From NCBI GenBank assembly GCA_934631055.1, contig CAKTXP010000025.1, forward strand, positions 1 to 21,013: a stretch of DNA of 21,013 bases, in the 5' to 3' direction. This DNA comes from an uncultured Clostridia bacterium (GTDB taxonomy: Bacteria; Bacillota; Clostridia; Christensenellales; Aristaeellaceae). Both the position numbers and the translations under genes were made by a program. Under the pieces are notes generated by a model, which saw only the letters and a list, made by a program, of their open reading frames with translations, was not told where the DNA came from and did not search any database. This document shows positions 20,967 through 21,013 of this stretch, piece after piece (positions within the stretch are counted from its first letter, which is position 1; the number at the start of each line of letters is the position of its first letter).

Positions 20967-21013
20967 ATTGGAGTCACGCGCCCGCTGTGCGGGATTCAGC
21001 GTGACGGAAATCG
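20966..21013 (+). repeat. Module A, copy 3 (cut by window end)
   Basis: It opens gattggagtcacgcgcccgc and runs to gcgtgacggaaatcg, repeating the start of copy 2 some 115 bp downstream in the same orientation. It begins right after the next module C arm (tttggg), again at a hairpin loop position. Confidence 0.85.

Noticed and set aside
20851..21013. CRISPR array (two direct copies of module A)
   Set aside because: Only two copies with substitutions, ~115 bp apart, with the same unit dispersed and inverted at 4.8 kb; this is an intergenic repeat family.

Overview
The window looks like chromosome of a GC-rich member of the Clostridia (Firmicutes/Bacillota), probably from an intestinal or similar anaerobic community. 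The evidence is a leuS gene under a T-box riboswitch, an L-serine dehydratase split into SdaAB and SdaAA subunits, a BlaI/BlaR1-type regulator pair, strong GGAGG-type ribosome binding sites and sigma-70/SigA-type promoters. No lineage marker allows a firmer placement. There is no rRNA, tRNA or CRISPR array.

Layout, left to right. (1) 1-99: remnant of an IS5-type transposase tail. (2) 121-2901: a secreted 872-aa repeat protein (minus) with its own promoter and terminator. (3) 3034-4686: a probable N-acetylneuraminate lyase and an HAD-IB phosphatase (minus). (4) 4738-5200: about 460 bp of chained palindromes, part of a dispersed repeat family. (5) 5237-7043: purine nucleoside phosphorylase DeoD and an M55 D-aminopeptidase (plus), ending at a terminator shared with a convergent DEDDh exonuclease (7042-8043, minus). 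(6) 8219-9883: L-serine dehydratase sdaAB-sdaAA (plus). (7) 10025-12762: an AT-rich islet with an apparently unannotated small structured RNA and a small nuclease-like gene (minus). It is divergent from a BlaI repressor and a BlaR1-like M56 membrane protease (plus), with two operator dyads in the shared intergenic region. (8) 12776-15555: leuS with T-box leader and promoter (minus). (9) 15552-17849: a membrane c-di-GMP phosphodiesterase with a degenerate GGDEF domain (minus). (10) 18002-19243: an iron-sulfur, GltD-like NAD(P) oxidoreductase (minus). (11) 19302-19463: repeat modules. (12) 19472-20637: two overlapping half-size ChrA transporters (minus). (13) 20692-21013: a terminator and further repeat copies running off the right edge.

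Most genes are housekeeping or catabolic: sialic acid cleavage, nucleoside phosphorolysis, D-amino-acid peptide hydrolysis, serine deamination and leucyl-tRNA charging. Two things stand out. The first is the 10.0-12.7 kb islet, where a RelE/barnase-like candidate nuclease, a strongly promoted ~130-nt RNA and a protease-controlled repressor pair lie together. The BlaR1-like partner has no penicillin-binding sensor and instead ends in a small His/Cys motif. The second is a family of palindromic intergenic modules, one copy of which has another module inserted exactly in its hairpin loop (20818-20966).

All calls come from reading the sequence and from memory of the families; no database search or folding program was run.
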